Positions 24,314 through 33,527 of a DNA stretch of 39,735 nucleotides are shown here, one piece after another (position 1 is the stretch's first letter; the number at the start of each line of letters is the position of its first letter). A program made the position numbers and the translations under genes. The notes beneath the pieces were generated by a model. The model was not told the origin of the DNA. It worked only from the letters and a program-made list of their open reading frames with translations, and ran no database searches. The stretch spans positions 1 to 39,735 of the forward strand of contig SVEC01000024.1 of the NCBI GenBank assembly GCA_015057555.1, written 5' to 3'. The stretch is from Lachnospiraceae bacterium (GTDB lineage: Bacteria; Bacillota; Clostridia; Lachnospirales; Lachnospiraceae).

Positions 24314-25741
24314 TCAATAACTCCATACATGGGCAGCATAATTCTCAAATCCAAATTCTATAATGCTTCCATCTAAGGCGTTAACACCAAAGCAGGTAGA
24401 GTCCCAGCCACCAACATCAATCTCCGTAGAATATAACCAAACAGGTACCAAGGCATAATCCTCTTCACCGTAATAGGTTATTACATATTCTAATTCTATA
24501 TTAGAAATTGTTAGCACAAACGGATAACTCTCCTCTATATATTTCTTAGCTATTATATCAACATCCTCAAAGCTTAAAAGCTCTGCATCATCAGTTAATT
24601 CTACCGGCTCATCATAACACTTGTAAAATGATACCTCAAGAATTCCCTCGCTAGTAATGTTCACATGAATATATTCCTGAAAGCATGCCTGCTCTATACC
24701 ATACACCTTTGCATATGTAGGTGTATCAATAACATAGGAACTATTCAAAAATACCAGGGGCAAACTATCATACCTAGGCGCAAATATAAATCTATATCCA
24801 TCATTTACTTCCTTATCACCCATCTTAGTTACTAACTGAAATGTACTTATGTTATCGATTTTATCAAAGCCCAGCTTCTTTAAAAACTCCTCCGCATCTG
24901 CTCTTGCAGTATCTATGTCAAGCAAATTGTTTCCATAACAGCTTGTGGCAAAATCATTTACACCTACGCACTGAGTAACCTCTGTATCTGTATAAACCTT
25001 ATGCATAATCATAACATCGTAATCATGCTTATTATTTTCGTTGGTGCCATAGGCTCTAAGCTCCCACTCATCACCGCCTACAGTTCCTCTTAATTTTCCT
25101 TTTTTTGCTATTACCTCTCCTGCGATATTACCTGCCTCATCAAAGTCCTCATAGCTTTCCTCATATAAAATCTGATTCTCCTTATATTCTACCACATTAC
25201 TTTCCTGAAACTCTGACACCTGCTGGTCAATCATGGTGATGTTATGCTCAGGTCCTATGCTTATGGAGCCATACACTCCATAATGCTGTTTTACTCCTTC
25301 GCCGTCTACACCTCCATAATAGCTCCATATATCCATGTAATGATTTCGCTCTTCATTAAGCTGCTCCAAGCTACTTATCTCATAGGGCTTAACCACTGAA
25401 TATTCTCCATTATCAAAGAGCTTGTCTGCGTAACCTTTGATATAAGCATCATCCATAGGTGTGTAGCTTAAGCTGTAGACTGATATGTCATCTGTCTGGG
25501 TGGCTGATACTTTCGCATCTACCTTAATAAACATTCCTGAGTTAAGCTTACTTGATAACTCATAGGATACTGACTCCGGCATACTGTATATTTCATCATC
25601 CTTATTATTTTCTTCCCCCACTATGGATTCACTACTATCAAGAGAAGATAATTTCTCATCAATCTCCTTTCCTTCGTTATTTCCACAGCCTGATAGAGAA
25701 AATAAAATTATCATAACCCCTACAAAAAGCTTCTTCCTCAT
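24314..25741 (-). CDS. Large lipoprotein of unknown function
   Basis: 475 residues with signal peptide and lipobox FSLSGC. Three parts can be seen: an N-terminal region shared with the next gene (about 50-180), a unique middle (about 180-375) with paired strands such as WELRAYGTNENNKHDYDVMI, and a C-terminal region (about 385-465) with YVITYYGEEDYALVPVWLY. The C-terminal pattern resembles repeat domains that bind surface ligands, but no catalytic residues can be picked out. A TATAAT lies about 40 bases before the ATG without a clear -35. It is first in a two-gene lipoprotein operon leading into the efflux genes. Confidence 0.75.
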   Translation of the reverse strand: MRKKLFVGVMIILFSLSGCGNNEGKEIDEKLSSLDSSESIVGEENNKDDEIYSMPESVSYELSSKLNSGMFIKVDAKVSATQTDDISVYSLSYTPMDDAYIKGYADKLFDNGEYSVVKPYEISSLEQLNEERNHYMDIWSYYGGVDGEGVKQHYGVYGSISIGPEHNITMIDQQVSEFQESNVVEYKENQILYEESYEDFDEAGNIAGEVIAKKGKLRGTVGGDEWELRAYGTNENNKHDYDVMIMHKVYTDTEVTQCVGVNDFATSCYGNNLLDIDTARADAEEFLKKLGFDKIDNISTFQLVTKMGDKEVNDGYRFIFAPRYDSLPLVFLNSSYVIDTPTYAKVYGIEQACFQEYIHVNITSEGILEVSFYKCYDEPVELTDDAELLSFEDVDIIAKKYIEESYPFVLTISNIELEYVITYYGEEDYALVPVWLYSTEIDVGGWDSTCFGVNALDGSIIEFGFENYAAHVWSY

Positions 25742-25805
25742 ACCAACACCCCCAACATAAGTTATTCTACACTGTATTATAAAATGTAATTGTATCTAAA
25801 ATGTA

Positions 25806-25845
25806 TCAAAAAAGAGGAATATCAAAATATTTTGACATTCCTCTT
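25806..25845 (-). terminator. Terminator after the GGDEF/EAL gene
   Basis: A 16-base stem (25812-25827 with 25830-25845, one mismatch) is followed on the minus strand by T6. Confidence 0.85.
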
Positions 25846-25872
25846 CTAAGCTTTACTTTATCAACTATATAC

Positions 25873-27795
25873 TTACGCTGACTTCTCTATAAGAGCCATA
25901 AAATCCTGATCACAGACCGCCTTAGAGTAGTACCATCCCTGCATATAGTGACAGCCTATATCAGCAAGATGATTCTTCATATCCTCAGTCTCCACACCCT
26001 CGGCTACTATGAGAAGCTGTAATTCATTAAGCATTCTGATAGTATACTCAAGAGTTATACCTGCCTTAACATTCTTAAATGATTCCCAGATAATACTCTT
26101 ATCCAGCTTAATAATAGAAAATGGCATCTGGTTAATGTAATCGATATTGGAGTATCCTGAACCATAGTCATCCAGTGAAAACTTTATTCCATACTCTGCT
26201 AATTCCCTGATATTCTTATCAACTATAGAAACATCACCCATAGTTGCTGTCTCTGTTATTTCTATATTAATTTGATCCGGTGTAACATCATATTCCTCTA
26301 GAATTTTCTTGGCTCTGCTTGCAAAATCCTTGTGCATAAGCTGAACTGTACTGATGTTTACCTCTATGTACTCGATGTTTGATTCCTTTAGATTAAAATC
26401 TCTAATAAAGCAACATACCTTTTCTAGGATCATATCACCCATATCAATAATAAAGCCATTCTTCTCGGCTATTGGAATAAACTCGTCTGGTGGTATCCAG
26501 CCTAGCTCGTCATCCTTAAGTCTAACCAAAGCCTCCGCAGAGTTATATGCACCTTTACTCACTGAGTAAATAGGCTGATAATGAACCATAATCTCATCTC
26601 TGTCCATAGCAAGTCTTACAGCCTTTTCTACTGCCTTATCCCTACGAATCTTATCAAGATTCATCTCAGATGCATAGCATACTGCACCCTTCTTTGTCTT
26701 CTTGGCAAGGGCCATAGAATAATCTAAGATTTCAATAAGTTCTCCCAAATCAGCTGCATCCTGGGGACACTTTACAATGCATATAGAAGCCGACATCATA
26801 ATACCGTCTGTGGATTCTGTATACCATGGGTGCATAAATCTCTCATGAATTTCATCAGCAACATCTTCTATCTGGGATAAGTTTTTATCCATTACAGCAC
26901 AAAACTGGTCTGAACCAAATCTAAATACCTCACCTGGATATTTTAGGCCATTTAGATATTCTCCTACCTGACAAAGAAGCTGATCTCCCACATCTATACC
27001 ATATGACTTGTTAATAAATTTGAAGTCATCCATAGCTATAAGAAATACACCCATACTTTTATTTACATCAAATCGATATTTTATGTATTCATTCATAAAT
27101 CTTCGATTAAACTGACCTGTAGTGGTATCCATAACAGAATGCGGATTCTGTAAATAATGGTATACAGTCATACATCCAATTACTAGTGCAAAGGAAAATA
27201 TAGTTGCAACTCCTGTAATCTGCAAAATCAATGCTGCGATACAAATAAAGAAATTAACAATCAGTATAACGCACTTTCTTAATGTGATTTCTCTTGAAAG
27301 CTTTGTAATATTTCCAAAGGCAGAAAGCATAACCAATACACCAATTAAATATGGTAAAACAAAAAGCTTTCCTGGCTTTAGCACATGATTATCAAAGTAA
27401 AACAGCCACTTCACCAGCGGATTTAATAATACAAGAGTAAAGCAGGTTATAGATGATACCTTTATAATTAAGGTAAAGTTTTCTATATTTTTCTGACTAA
27501 CCTTAGTAGTAAGTCTTATGTAGTATGCAAAATATAGACATGCAGACAATATGGTCATTATCTGTGCATACAGCACTATGGACATAGCTCCGTCACTTAT
27601 ATGTTCTCTATATCTAACAAAGAACACTTCTATAATCTCCGCTACTACCATCAAAAATATTCCTATACATGTTCCTAGAAAAGCTCTATGTGCTCTAGAA
27701 GGTATTCTCTTTTCGTTGCCATACCATACAAACAGCATTATCATACCCACTGCTGCTGCATAATCATAGGCTAAATTCCAATCAGGTAATACCAT
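25873..27795 (-). CDS. Membrane c-di-GMP phosphodiesterase with degenerate GGDEF
   Basis: 640 residues. Six or seven membrane helices (about 15-215) form a sensory module. The GGDEF domain (225-385) has GSDQF in place of GGDEF at its active site (298-301 region), so cyclase activity is unlikely and it may bind GTP as a regulator. The EAL domain (395-635) keeps its residues: SAEALVRL, the N of EVNIS, EITE, DDYGSGYSN, the K of IKLDKS, VAEGVETE and QGWYYS. The likely activity is cleavage of c-di-GMP. GAGGGG precedes the ATG at 27795. It lies 32 bases after the GH25 gene on the same strand. Confidence 0.9.
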   Translation of the reverse strand: MVLPDWNLAYDYAAAVGMIMLFVWYGNEKRIPSRAHRAFLGTCIGIFLMVVAEIIEVFFVRYREHISDGAMSIVLYAQIMTILSACLYFAYYIRLTTKVSQKNIENFTLIIKVSSITCFTLVLLNPLVKWLFYFDNHVLKPGKLFVLPYLIGVLVMLSAFGNITKLSREITLRKCVILIVNFFICIAALILQITGVATIFSFALVIGCMTVYHYLQNPHSVMDTTTGQFNRRFMNEYIKYRFDVNKSMGVFLIAMDDFKFINKSYGIDVGDQLLCQVGEYLNGLKYPGEVFRFGSDQFCAVMDKNLSQIEDVADEIHERFMHPWYTESTDGIMMSASICIVKCPQDAADLGELIEILDYSMALAKKTKKGAVCYASEMNLDKIRRDKAVEKAVRLAMDRDEIMVHYQPIYSVSKGAYNSAEALVRLKDDELGWIPPDEFIPIAEKNGFIIDMGDMILEKVCCFIRDFNLKESNIEYIEVNISTVQLMHKDFASRAKKILEEYDVTPDQINIEITETATMGDVSIVDKNIRELAEYGIKFSLDDYGSGYSNIDYINQMPFSIIKLDKSIIWESFKNVKAGITLEYTIRMLNELQLLIVAEGVETEDMKNHLADIGCHYMQGWYYSKAVCDQDFMALIEKSA

Positions 27796-27827
27796 AATAC
27801 TCAACCCCTCATAATACCCGAGTATCT

Positions 27828-28778
27828 CTACTCAAACCAAACGTTCATATCAACCGAACCCTCAACACCATACACATAACCTGTGTCAGTATACTGCCAT
27901 CCTACATATTCATATGGAAAGCTTGGCATATTTGAATACTGAGCAAGCCACAGCTTATAATTATAAAGTCTCGACATATCAAGACTCATAGCATACCAAT
28001 TCCTGTTGGCATATATCATCGGAGTGTATCCCGCTTCCTTTACTGTTTCACAGAAAGCCACCACACTATCCGTTCTATCTGCAATAGATATGCCGTTAGT
28101 TCTTGCATCATCTGCAAATGCATCCTCAGTATCTATAACAACAGGACCATCTATACCCAATCCCGCAATGTTACTCAGTACAAAATCAGCTTCTTCTAAG
28201 CCTTCTTCATAGTTTATTGCCTGACTATAGAAGTAGACTCCAACCTTAAGCCCAGCCTCCTTGGCTTCCGTTACATTCTCGTAAAACATACTATCTAGAT
28301 TCACTGTTCCACCAGAATAACCTCTGTAGCCAACTCTTACGATGGCCATATCTACTCCGCCCTCATCCATAACCTGCTGCCAGTCTATGTCTCCCTGAAA
28401 TTCTGACACGTCAATAGTTATGGTTGTGAGCCTGGTACCTGTCTCATCGTGATAGTACATTTCATTACCATTCTCTATATAAAAATTCTCTACATCATAA
28501 TCGTTTCTAGGTGCTCCCTCAGCTATCTTGTAAAATTCCACATTAGGAATCTCACCTACTAATATATAACTAGCCTCAGCAAAACGCCAAAAATTATCGT
28601 CTATAATCTCTGCCTCATAGCCTGGCTGAAAGGTCCATGCAAGCTCTGAAGGTACTACTATCTCTGGATAGGTTTTCTTATCCTTTTTGATATTAAGTCC
28701 TATAACTATGCCGATAACAACCATAACCATCAGCGATGCTATTAAAAGCAGTATTTTAATTATTCTATCTCTTTGCAT
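27828..28778 (-). CDS. Membrane-anchored GH25 lysozyme-like protein
   Basis: 316 residues: an N-terminal membrane anchor (8-30), a short linker domain (35-115) and a GH25 muramidase domain (119-316). Catalytic-site residues fit the family: D123 in TIDVSEFQG, and D216/E218 in VVIDTED. Ends with the usual GSVDMNVWF. Such enzymes cut the MurNAc-GlcNAc bond of peptidoglycan; here it would act at the outer face of the membrane. AGGGG precedes the ATG, and a promoter candidate is at 28855-28884. It is followed by the EAL gene, hinting at shared control. Confidence 0.9.
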   Translation of the reverse strand: MQRDRIIKILLLIASLMVMVVIGIVIGLNIKKDKKTYPEIVVPSELAWTFQPGYEAEIIDDNFWRFAEASYILVGEIPNVEFYKIAEGAPRNDYDVENFYIENGNEMYYHDETGTRLTTITIDVSEFQGDIDWQQVMDEGGVDMAIVRVGYRGYSGGTVNLDSMFYENVTEAKEAGLKVGVYFYSQAINYEEGLEEADFVLSNIAGLGIDGPVVIDTEDAFADDARTNGISIADRTDSVVAFCETVKEAGYTPMIYANRNWYAMSLDMSRLYNYKLWLAQYSNMPSFPYEYVGWQYTDTGYVYGVEGSVDMNVWFE

Positions 28779-28854
28779 AATTCCCCTAAAGAAGTATTTC
28801 TCCCTGTGTTTATACTCTACAAATCATAGTAATATTGCACAATTCTATTTAGGC

Positions 28855-28884
28855 ATAATACTAAATTAATTGTAGCATAAACAA
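28855..28884 (-). promoter_or_regulatory. Candidate promoter for the GH25-EAL genes
   Basis: Minus-strand TTGTTT (28879-28884), 18-base spacer and TATTAT (28855-28860). Weak match but well placed between the two operons. Confidence 0.4.
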
Positions 28885-28913
28885 GAACCTTTAACAACTA
28901 TCTTTATGGGTTT

Positions 28914-30938
28914 TTATTCATTATTTGGGGTTATTTTGTCTGCCATTAGCTTGTATCCTAAAATCGGGAACACTACTGCTATTATTGCGACAAATATTAT
29001 ACTTATCAATGTATCTACAGTATTATTCATAACAAGAAACTCAAAGCTCAAGGCAAAATCAACAGGATAATACATAACCACACAGGCAAAAGCATTATTC
29101 ATAAAATGCACCACCATGCCAGGGAATATACTCTTACTCTTGTGCCCTATGTAGGCAATCATTCCACCCAAAAAGGCAGTGGTTAAAAACTTAGCCAAGC
29201 TCATATGGAACACTCCAAACAGAGCTGCATTAAGTAATATTGCAGTTATAAGCTTAAGCTTATTTTCCAAGGCCGAAAATACATAACCTCTAAAGAACAT
29301 TTCCTCACATATAGCTGGTGTTGCTGCCATAATAAGAAGCCCTAATAAAAATGAGTTAGGAAAATATCCCTCAAGCCCCTGCTGACTGGCAGCTGCACTT
29401 TCCTTAAATAAGCTTGTGGAAATGGCGGATATAACTAGAGCCCAGCCTATGGTTCCTATACCTAGCAACACTCCTCCTGCAAGCTTCTTAGGTTTACATA
29501 AGTTTAGTTTGAAGGTTTCCTTTACACTTTTTTTCGTATAAAGAGTTATTGACAGTGGAACCGCTATAAAAAGCAGCTGACTAAGCACTAAACCATATGA
29601 GCCATAATTCAGTTGCAGGCTACTTCCCACGTATAGATATACAAGAGCCATAATCACTATAACAAATCCTGCATCACCTAAGGTTGGTACACCACCCTTT
29701 TTCATATTTGAACGCTTCTCAAATATCTGAATTCCAGACTGTCCATCCCCGAACATTATGGACTCACTGTTATAAATCCTGCTCAGTATAAGCACCGCCA
29801 CAATTCCGTATATTATATTGCTAAACAGAACTAGCAATATATTGAGATAGTTAAATTTAAACACAAGCAAGTCTCTAAGCAATAAACAAAGATTTACTAC
29901 CGGCACCAAGGACATGGTCTTTGTCAGTTCTATATTTGGTATTATGGATACAAAGGAAGCCAGCATTACCACCAACATAACCGGTGTAATATAATTATTA
30001 GCCTCCTTGTAGCTCTTTGCAAAGGCACAAACACACATAGAAAGAGCACTTACAAATACAGCAAAGGCAAATACGCAAAGTACTCCAATAATTACAGGTG
30101 GCACAAATTTTCCTACACTAATCTGTCCAAATACACCTGCACCCATAGCTTCCATCATATTAAACATGTAAGCCATGACGCCACACATAGAAATAAGATT
30201 AAGTATTGCTGATGCTATTCCAAATAATCCCACAGCCATAAACTTACTAATTATAAGCTCCTTACTGGTTACAGGAAGAGTCAGAACTGTCTCTAGGGTG
30301 CCTCTCTCTTTTTCTCCTGAAGTAGTATCAATAGCAGGATACATAGTTCCCATAAGAATACTTACCACCAGCATAAATGGAAGTATTGAACCAAGAAGAC
30401 TTCCAGTGGACTCCTCAGCTGTGGAATGATCGAGATATTCTATCTTTATTGGCTTAAGAACCTCCTCCGGATCAAGGTCAGCAGCTTCAAGCAGGTCATA
30501 TGTTTTTGCCCTTGAATGCTCCTCTAGCTTATCTAATACTATATTCAAACCATAGCTGGACTTAGTTGATGCAGAAAGATAATACACACATACAACATCT
30601 TCACCGAGTACATCATCTGCAGTAATATATAAATCAATTGTTCCATTTTGCAGGTCTGCTTCCATATCATCAGACCTTATTATCTTAAAGGAGTATTCCT
30701 CACTTTCAGTTTCAACCAGAAGCACTACATACTCGGCCCAAAGGTCTCCACTTATGGCAACATTATAGGTGCTCTTCGCCATATCCTGCGAAACACCTGA
30801 CATTATACCCATACTTAGAATCAAAATAAGTGGATATATTACTAATGGCACCACCACCATCATAAGAACTGTTTTCTTGTCCCTTAACACATCCAACATT
30901 TCCTTCTTAAAGAGCTGTTTTATAATCTTACCACTCAT
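28914..30938 (-). CDS. NatB-type ABC permease fused to CPBP protease domain
   Basis: 674 residues. The N-terminal ABC-2 permease part (1-395) has a first helix at 25-50, a long extracytoplasmic loop and five further helices, with GEKERGTLETVL as in NatB. The C-terminal part (430-674) is a CPBP/Rce1-like membrane protease with EEMFFR (545-550), H578 in FGVFHMS and HFMNN, the full metal-ligand set. This two-part layout is known in NatB-like proteins of Firmicutes. NatAB systems export sodium or antimicrobial compounds; the substrate here is unknown. It starts 1 base after the ATPase gene. Confidence 0.9.
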   Translation of the reverse strand: MSGKIIKQLFKKEMLDVLRDKKTVLMMVVVPLVIYPLILILSMGIMSGVSQDMAKSTYNVAISGDLWAEYVVLLVETESEEYSFKIIRSDDMEADLQNGTIDLYITADDVLGEDVVCVYYLSASTKSSYGLNIVLDKLEEHSRAKTYDLLEAADLDPEEVLKPIKIEYLDHSTAEESTGSLLGSILPFMLVVSILMGTMYPAIDTTSGEKERGTLETVLTLPVTSKELIISKFMAVGLFGIASAILNLISMCGVMAYMFNMMEAMGAGVFGQISVGKFVPPVIIGVLCVFAFAVFVSALSMCVCAFAKSYKEANNYITPVMLVVMLASFVSIIPNIELTKTMSLVPVVNLCLLLRDLLVFKFNYLNILLVLFSNIIYGIVAVLILSRIYNSESIMFGDGQSGIQIFEKRSNMKKGGVPTLGDAGFVIVIMALVYLYVGSSLQLNYGSYGLVLSQLLFIAVPLSITLYTKKSVKETFKLNLCKPKKLAGGVLLGIGTIGWALVISAISTSLFKESAAASQQGLEGYFPNSFLLGLLIMAATPAICEEMFFRGYVFSALENKLKLITAILLNAALFGVFHMSLAKFLTTAFLGGMIAYIGHKSKSIFPGMVVHFMNNAFACVVMYYPVDFALSFEFLVMNNTVDTLISIIFVAIIAVVFPILGYKLMADKITPNNE

Positions 30939-30939
30939 A

Positions 30940-31701
30940 TTACTCCACCTCCTTAATAAGACTGTTAAATATATCTCTCAGCTTGTCTTTACCAGTTAAA
31001 GTCCTTAACTCCTCTAAGGTTCCTTGAGCTATAATTTTCCCCTTATCCAAAAGTATAATTCTATCACAGAGATATTCTGCTTCCTCCATATAATGAGTGG
31101 AATAAAGCACAGTCTTGCCCTGCTCACGTTCTTGCTTCATAAACTCTATAATGGAATTACTACTTATGATATCAAGTCCTAAGGTAGGCTCATCAAATAT
31201 GTATATCATTGGATTATGAATCAGGCATCTGGATATAGATGCTCTCTGAGTCTGGCCTGTGGATAATTTTTCAATTCTATTATCAATAAATTCTCCCAGA
31301 TTTAAAATCTTTGAAATTCTATCTATTCTGCTATCTATCTCTTCCTTTGTAAGACCGTAAATGTTCCCCAATATTTCCAGCAGCTCTCTAGTACTAAGTC
31401 TGGCATATAGCTTTGTATTTCCTGACAGGTACCCTATGTTTGCCTTCAATTTTGTCTCTTTCTCCTCGAGCTGTCCATCTATAGTCATAGTAACATTTCC
31501 TGAAGTTGGTTTCATAAGCATACCTAGCATTCTAAGCAGGGTTGTTTTACCTGCTCCGTTTGGTCCTAGGATTCCCACTATCTCCCCCTGATTTACTGCA
31601 AAAGAAACATCATCCACTGCATTGAAGCTAACCTTTTTCTGTTTTTTCTCATGTCTTTCAAAGGTTTTAATAAGATTGTTTGCAACAAGTATCTGTTCCA
31701 T
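30940..31701 (-). CDS. NatA-like ABC transporter ATPase
   Basis: 253 residues with Walker A GPNGAGKTT, signature STGQTQRASISR (degenerate: STGQ replaces LSGG, as in many NatA-type exporters), Walker B MIYIFDEPTLGLD and switch H in YSTHY. It pairs with the permease-CPBP protein immediately downstream. GGAGG precedes the ATG. It lies only 84 bases after the hydrolase-methyltransferase gene, with a hairpin between. Confidence 0.92.
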   Translation of the reverse strand: MEQILVANNLIKTFERHEKKQKKVSFNAVDDVSFAVNQGEIVGILGPNGAGKTTLLRMLGMLMKPTSGNVTMTIDGQLEEKETKLKANIGYLSGNTKLYARLSTRELLEILGNIYGLTKEEIDSRIDRISKILNLGEFIDNRIEKLSTGQTQRASISRCLIHNPMIYIFDEPTLGLDIISSNSIIEFMKQEREQGKTVLYSTHYMEEAEYLCDRIILLDKGKIIAQGTLEELRTLTGKDKLRDIFNSLIKEVE

Positions 31702-31715
31702 ATTATTCCTCCATA

Positions 31716-31752
31716 ATAAAAATCAGCTGCCAAAGCCTAAAGCTCTGGCAGC
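31716..31752. terminator. Hairpin between the fusion gene and the ABC genes
   Basis: An 11-bp stem (31726-31736 with 31742-31752, one wobble pair) is followed on the minus strand by T5. It ends within 25 bases of the ATPase start, leaving no room for a promoter behind it. It may therefore be a leaky terminator or attenuator inside one transcript. Confidence 0.6.
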
Positions 31753-31785
31753 ATTTTCTTGTGCTAATTTTAAGCTACCCCTAGT

Positions 31786-33504
31786 TTAAATATTTATCTC
31801 ATACTTTTCACTACCTAGCTTGGTGCGAATTATCTTTTGGTTAAGGGTTAGTCCATTGTATGCTAATCTGAATTTGGTTCTGAGCTTTTTCTCCTTGACT
31901 GGCTCTAGGAACTTCTTAAGTGGAATCTCATCCATTACTCTATATTCCAGATTCCAATTACTAAAGAACTTATACGCATCATCTATAGAAAGCTTACGCT
32001 TTCTCTTTCTAAATATTCCTTTACCTGGTCGCATATTCTGTACTGTAGCTACACCCTTAGTTGTTGTGGTAAATATCATCTCACAGCCTGGGAATTTTTC
32101 TAGCAGGGTATCAAACATCATCCTTAAAACGCCTGGCGACATATAATTAAACGCATCATTACATACAAATAACACACCCTGATTACGCTTACACTTTATC
32201 TCATTTATCCAGGATAAATCTACCTCACTTCTACCTACAGTTATTTCTCTAGCATTAACACCATACATACGACGTCTTACTGCCATAGTATTATGAGTAT
32301 CTATGCTATACCATCTAATTCTACCATTATCAACTCTGTTGAACATATTATCCAGCCTACAGCCAACATTTATCACCGTACAATTTGGAAATTGGTTAAT
32401 ATATCTCTTTACTAACTGGTCACAGGCTGCATATCTTGCCATAGTAATCAAATTCTTGTACTCGCTTTTCACCTTAGGTAGCCTTGTACCTGCCAATGAT
32501 TTTTTATTCTCAAATATAAATTTCAAGGTCCAATCATCCTTCATAACCTCCGGATATGTCTTGGTCCAATCTGAAATTCTCTTTAATGGAACTAGGTCAG
32601 GCACTGATGCCTTATATGTACCTGCCACTACATCTACAAGATATTTATACGCTACAAGAGCATTCTGTGATTTTGAATGAATCATAAAGTTGTGATTTTC
32701 TTCTTCAAACTCAAAAAATCTTACATTTATACCCTGAGATTTAGCCCTAAAATAAAAATTTCTAGCATAGGCATTAAACATATCATTGGTACTAGAGAAA
32801 ATAACCATATCGTCGCAAATATCAGTCAAGTCTTCCTCATAATAAGGACTTGTGTAAATTGTCTTTACAGCATAATCCTTAACCCAGTATGTATTAATAA
32901 AGTCCTTAGCTCCCTCGCTAAAAAAATACTTTTCTTCATAGAACACATTCTCATTAATTTGTGCTTCTAACTCCTTATCGAAGAACTCTGTATCCATAGC
33001 TGGGGATAACAAAATAAGCTGATCTGGTTTTCTAAGACCATCCTCCCATGCAAGATGAGTTAGTGATAAAGCTAAACCTGCGCCTGATGAATCTCCTAGC
33101 AATATAATTTTTTCCACGTCAAAGCTCTTAGAGAAGTTTGCATAGGATTTGCATAGCATATCAAATAATTCTCTACAGGAAGCTTCCGGTGCCAATGGAT
33201 ACATAGGCACATAAAGACCTTTTCCAGTTTCTAGAGCAATATCTGTAATAAGCTTCCACTGCTCTGTAGTAATATTATGACACATACTACTACCATATAA
33301 ATATATGATAAACTCACCATCGAATCCGGTTTTCGGAACCAATCGGTAGCTCTTACAGCCAGCATCCTTAAGCTCTGTAATCTCAAACTTCTTTTCTATA
33401 AAGCTAGGAAGCTTATGATAATACTTCTTTCTTCTCTTGAGAACAAGCTTTTTAAGCTTTTCCTTATCCATCTTCAGTTTTCTACGGGAAACTCTCTTAC
33501 TCAT
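31786..33504 (-). CDS. Alpha/beta-hydrolase fused to LCM-like methyltransferase
   Basis: 572 residues. The N-terminal half (40-295) is an acetyl-esterase-like fold: GDSSG with nucleophile S139, D241 in SSTND and H271 in EENHNF make a triad. The usual HGG oxyanion motif is replaced by YGSS (70-73). The C-terminal half (335-570) resembles leucine-carboxyl-methyltransferase-type enzymes: VINVGCRLDNMF (377-388) for SAM, RWYSIDTH with D402, and VCNDAFNYM as the third motif. Fusion of the two is unusual. It might remove and add ester groups on one acid, but that is conjecture. GAGG precedes the ATG; the N-terminus is lysine-rich. It follows galE by 23 bases. Confidence 0.75.
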   Translation of the reverse strand: MSKRVSRRKLKMDKEKLKKLVLKRRKKYYHKLPSFIEKKFEITELKDAGCKSYRLVPKTGFDGEFIIYLYGSSMCHNITTEQWKLITDIALETGKGLYVPMYPLAPEASCRELFDMLCKSYANFSKSFDVEKIILLGDSSGAGLALSLTHLAWEDGLRKPDQLILLSPAMDTEFFDKELEAQINENVFYEEKYFFSEGAKDFINTYWVKDYAVKTIYTSPYYEEDLTDICDDMVIFSSTNDMFNAYARNFYFRAKSQGINVRFFEFEEENHNFMIHSKSQNALVAYKYLVDVVAGTYKASVPDLVPLKRISDWTKTYPEVMKDDWTLKFIFENKKSLAGTRLPKVKSEYKNLITMARYAACDQLVKRYINQFPNCTVINVGCRLDNMFNRVDNGRIRWYSIDTHNTMAVRRRMYGVNAREITVGRSEVDLSWINEIKCKRNQGVLFVCNDAFNYMSPGVLRMMFDTLLEKFPGCEMIFTTTTKGVATVQNMRPGKGIFRKRKRKLSIDDAYKFFSNWNLEYRVMDEIPLKKFLEPVKEKKLRTKFRLAYNGLTLNQKIIRTKLGSEKYEINI

Positions 33505-33527
33505 AAAAACCTCAAAATCTAAATCAT

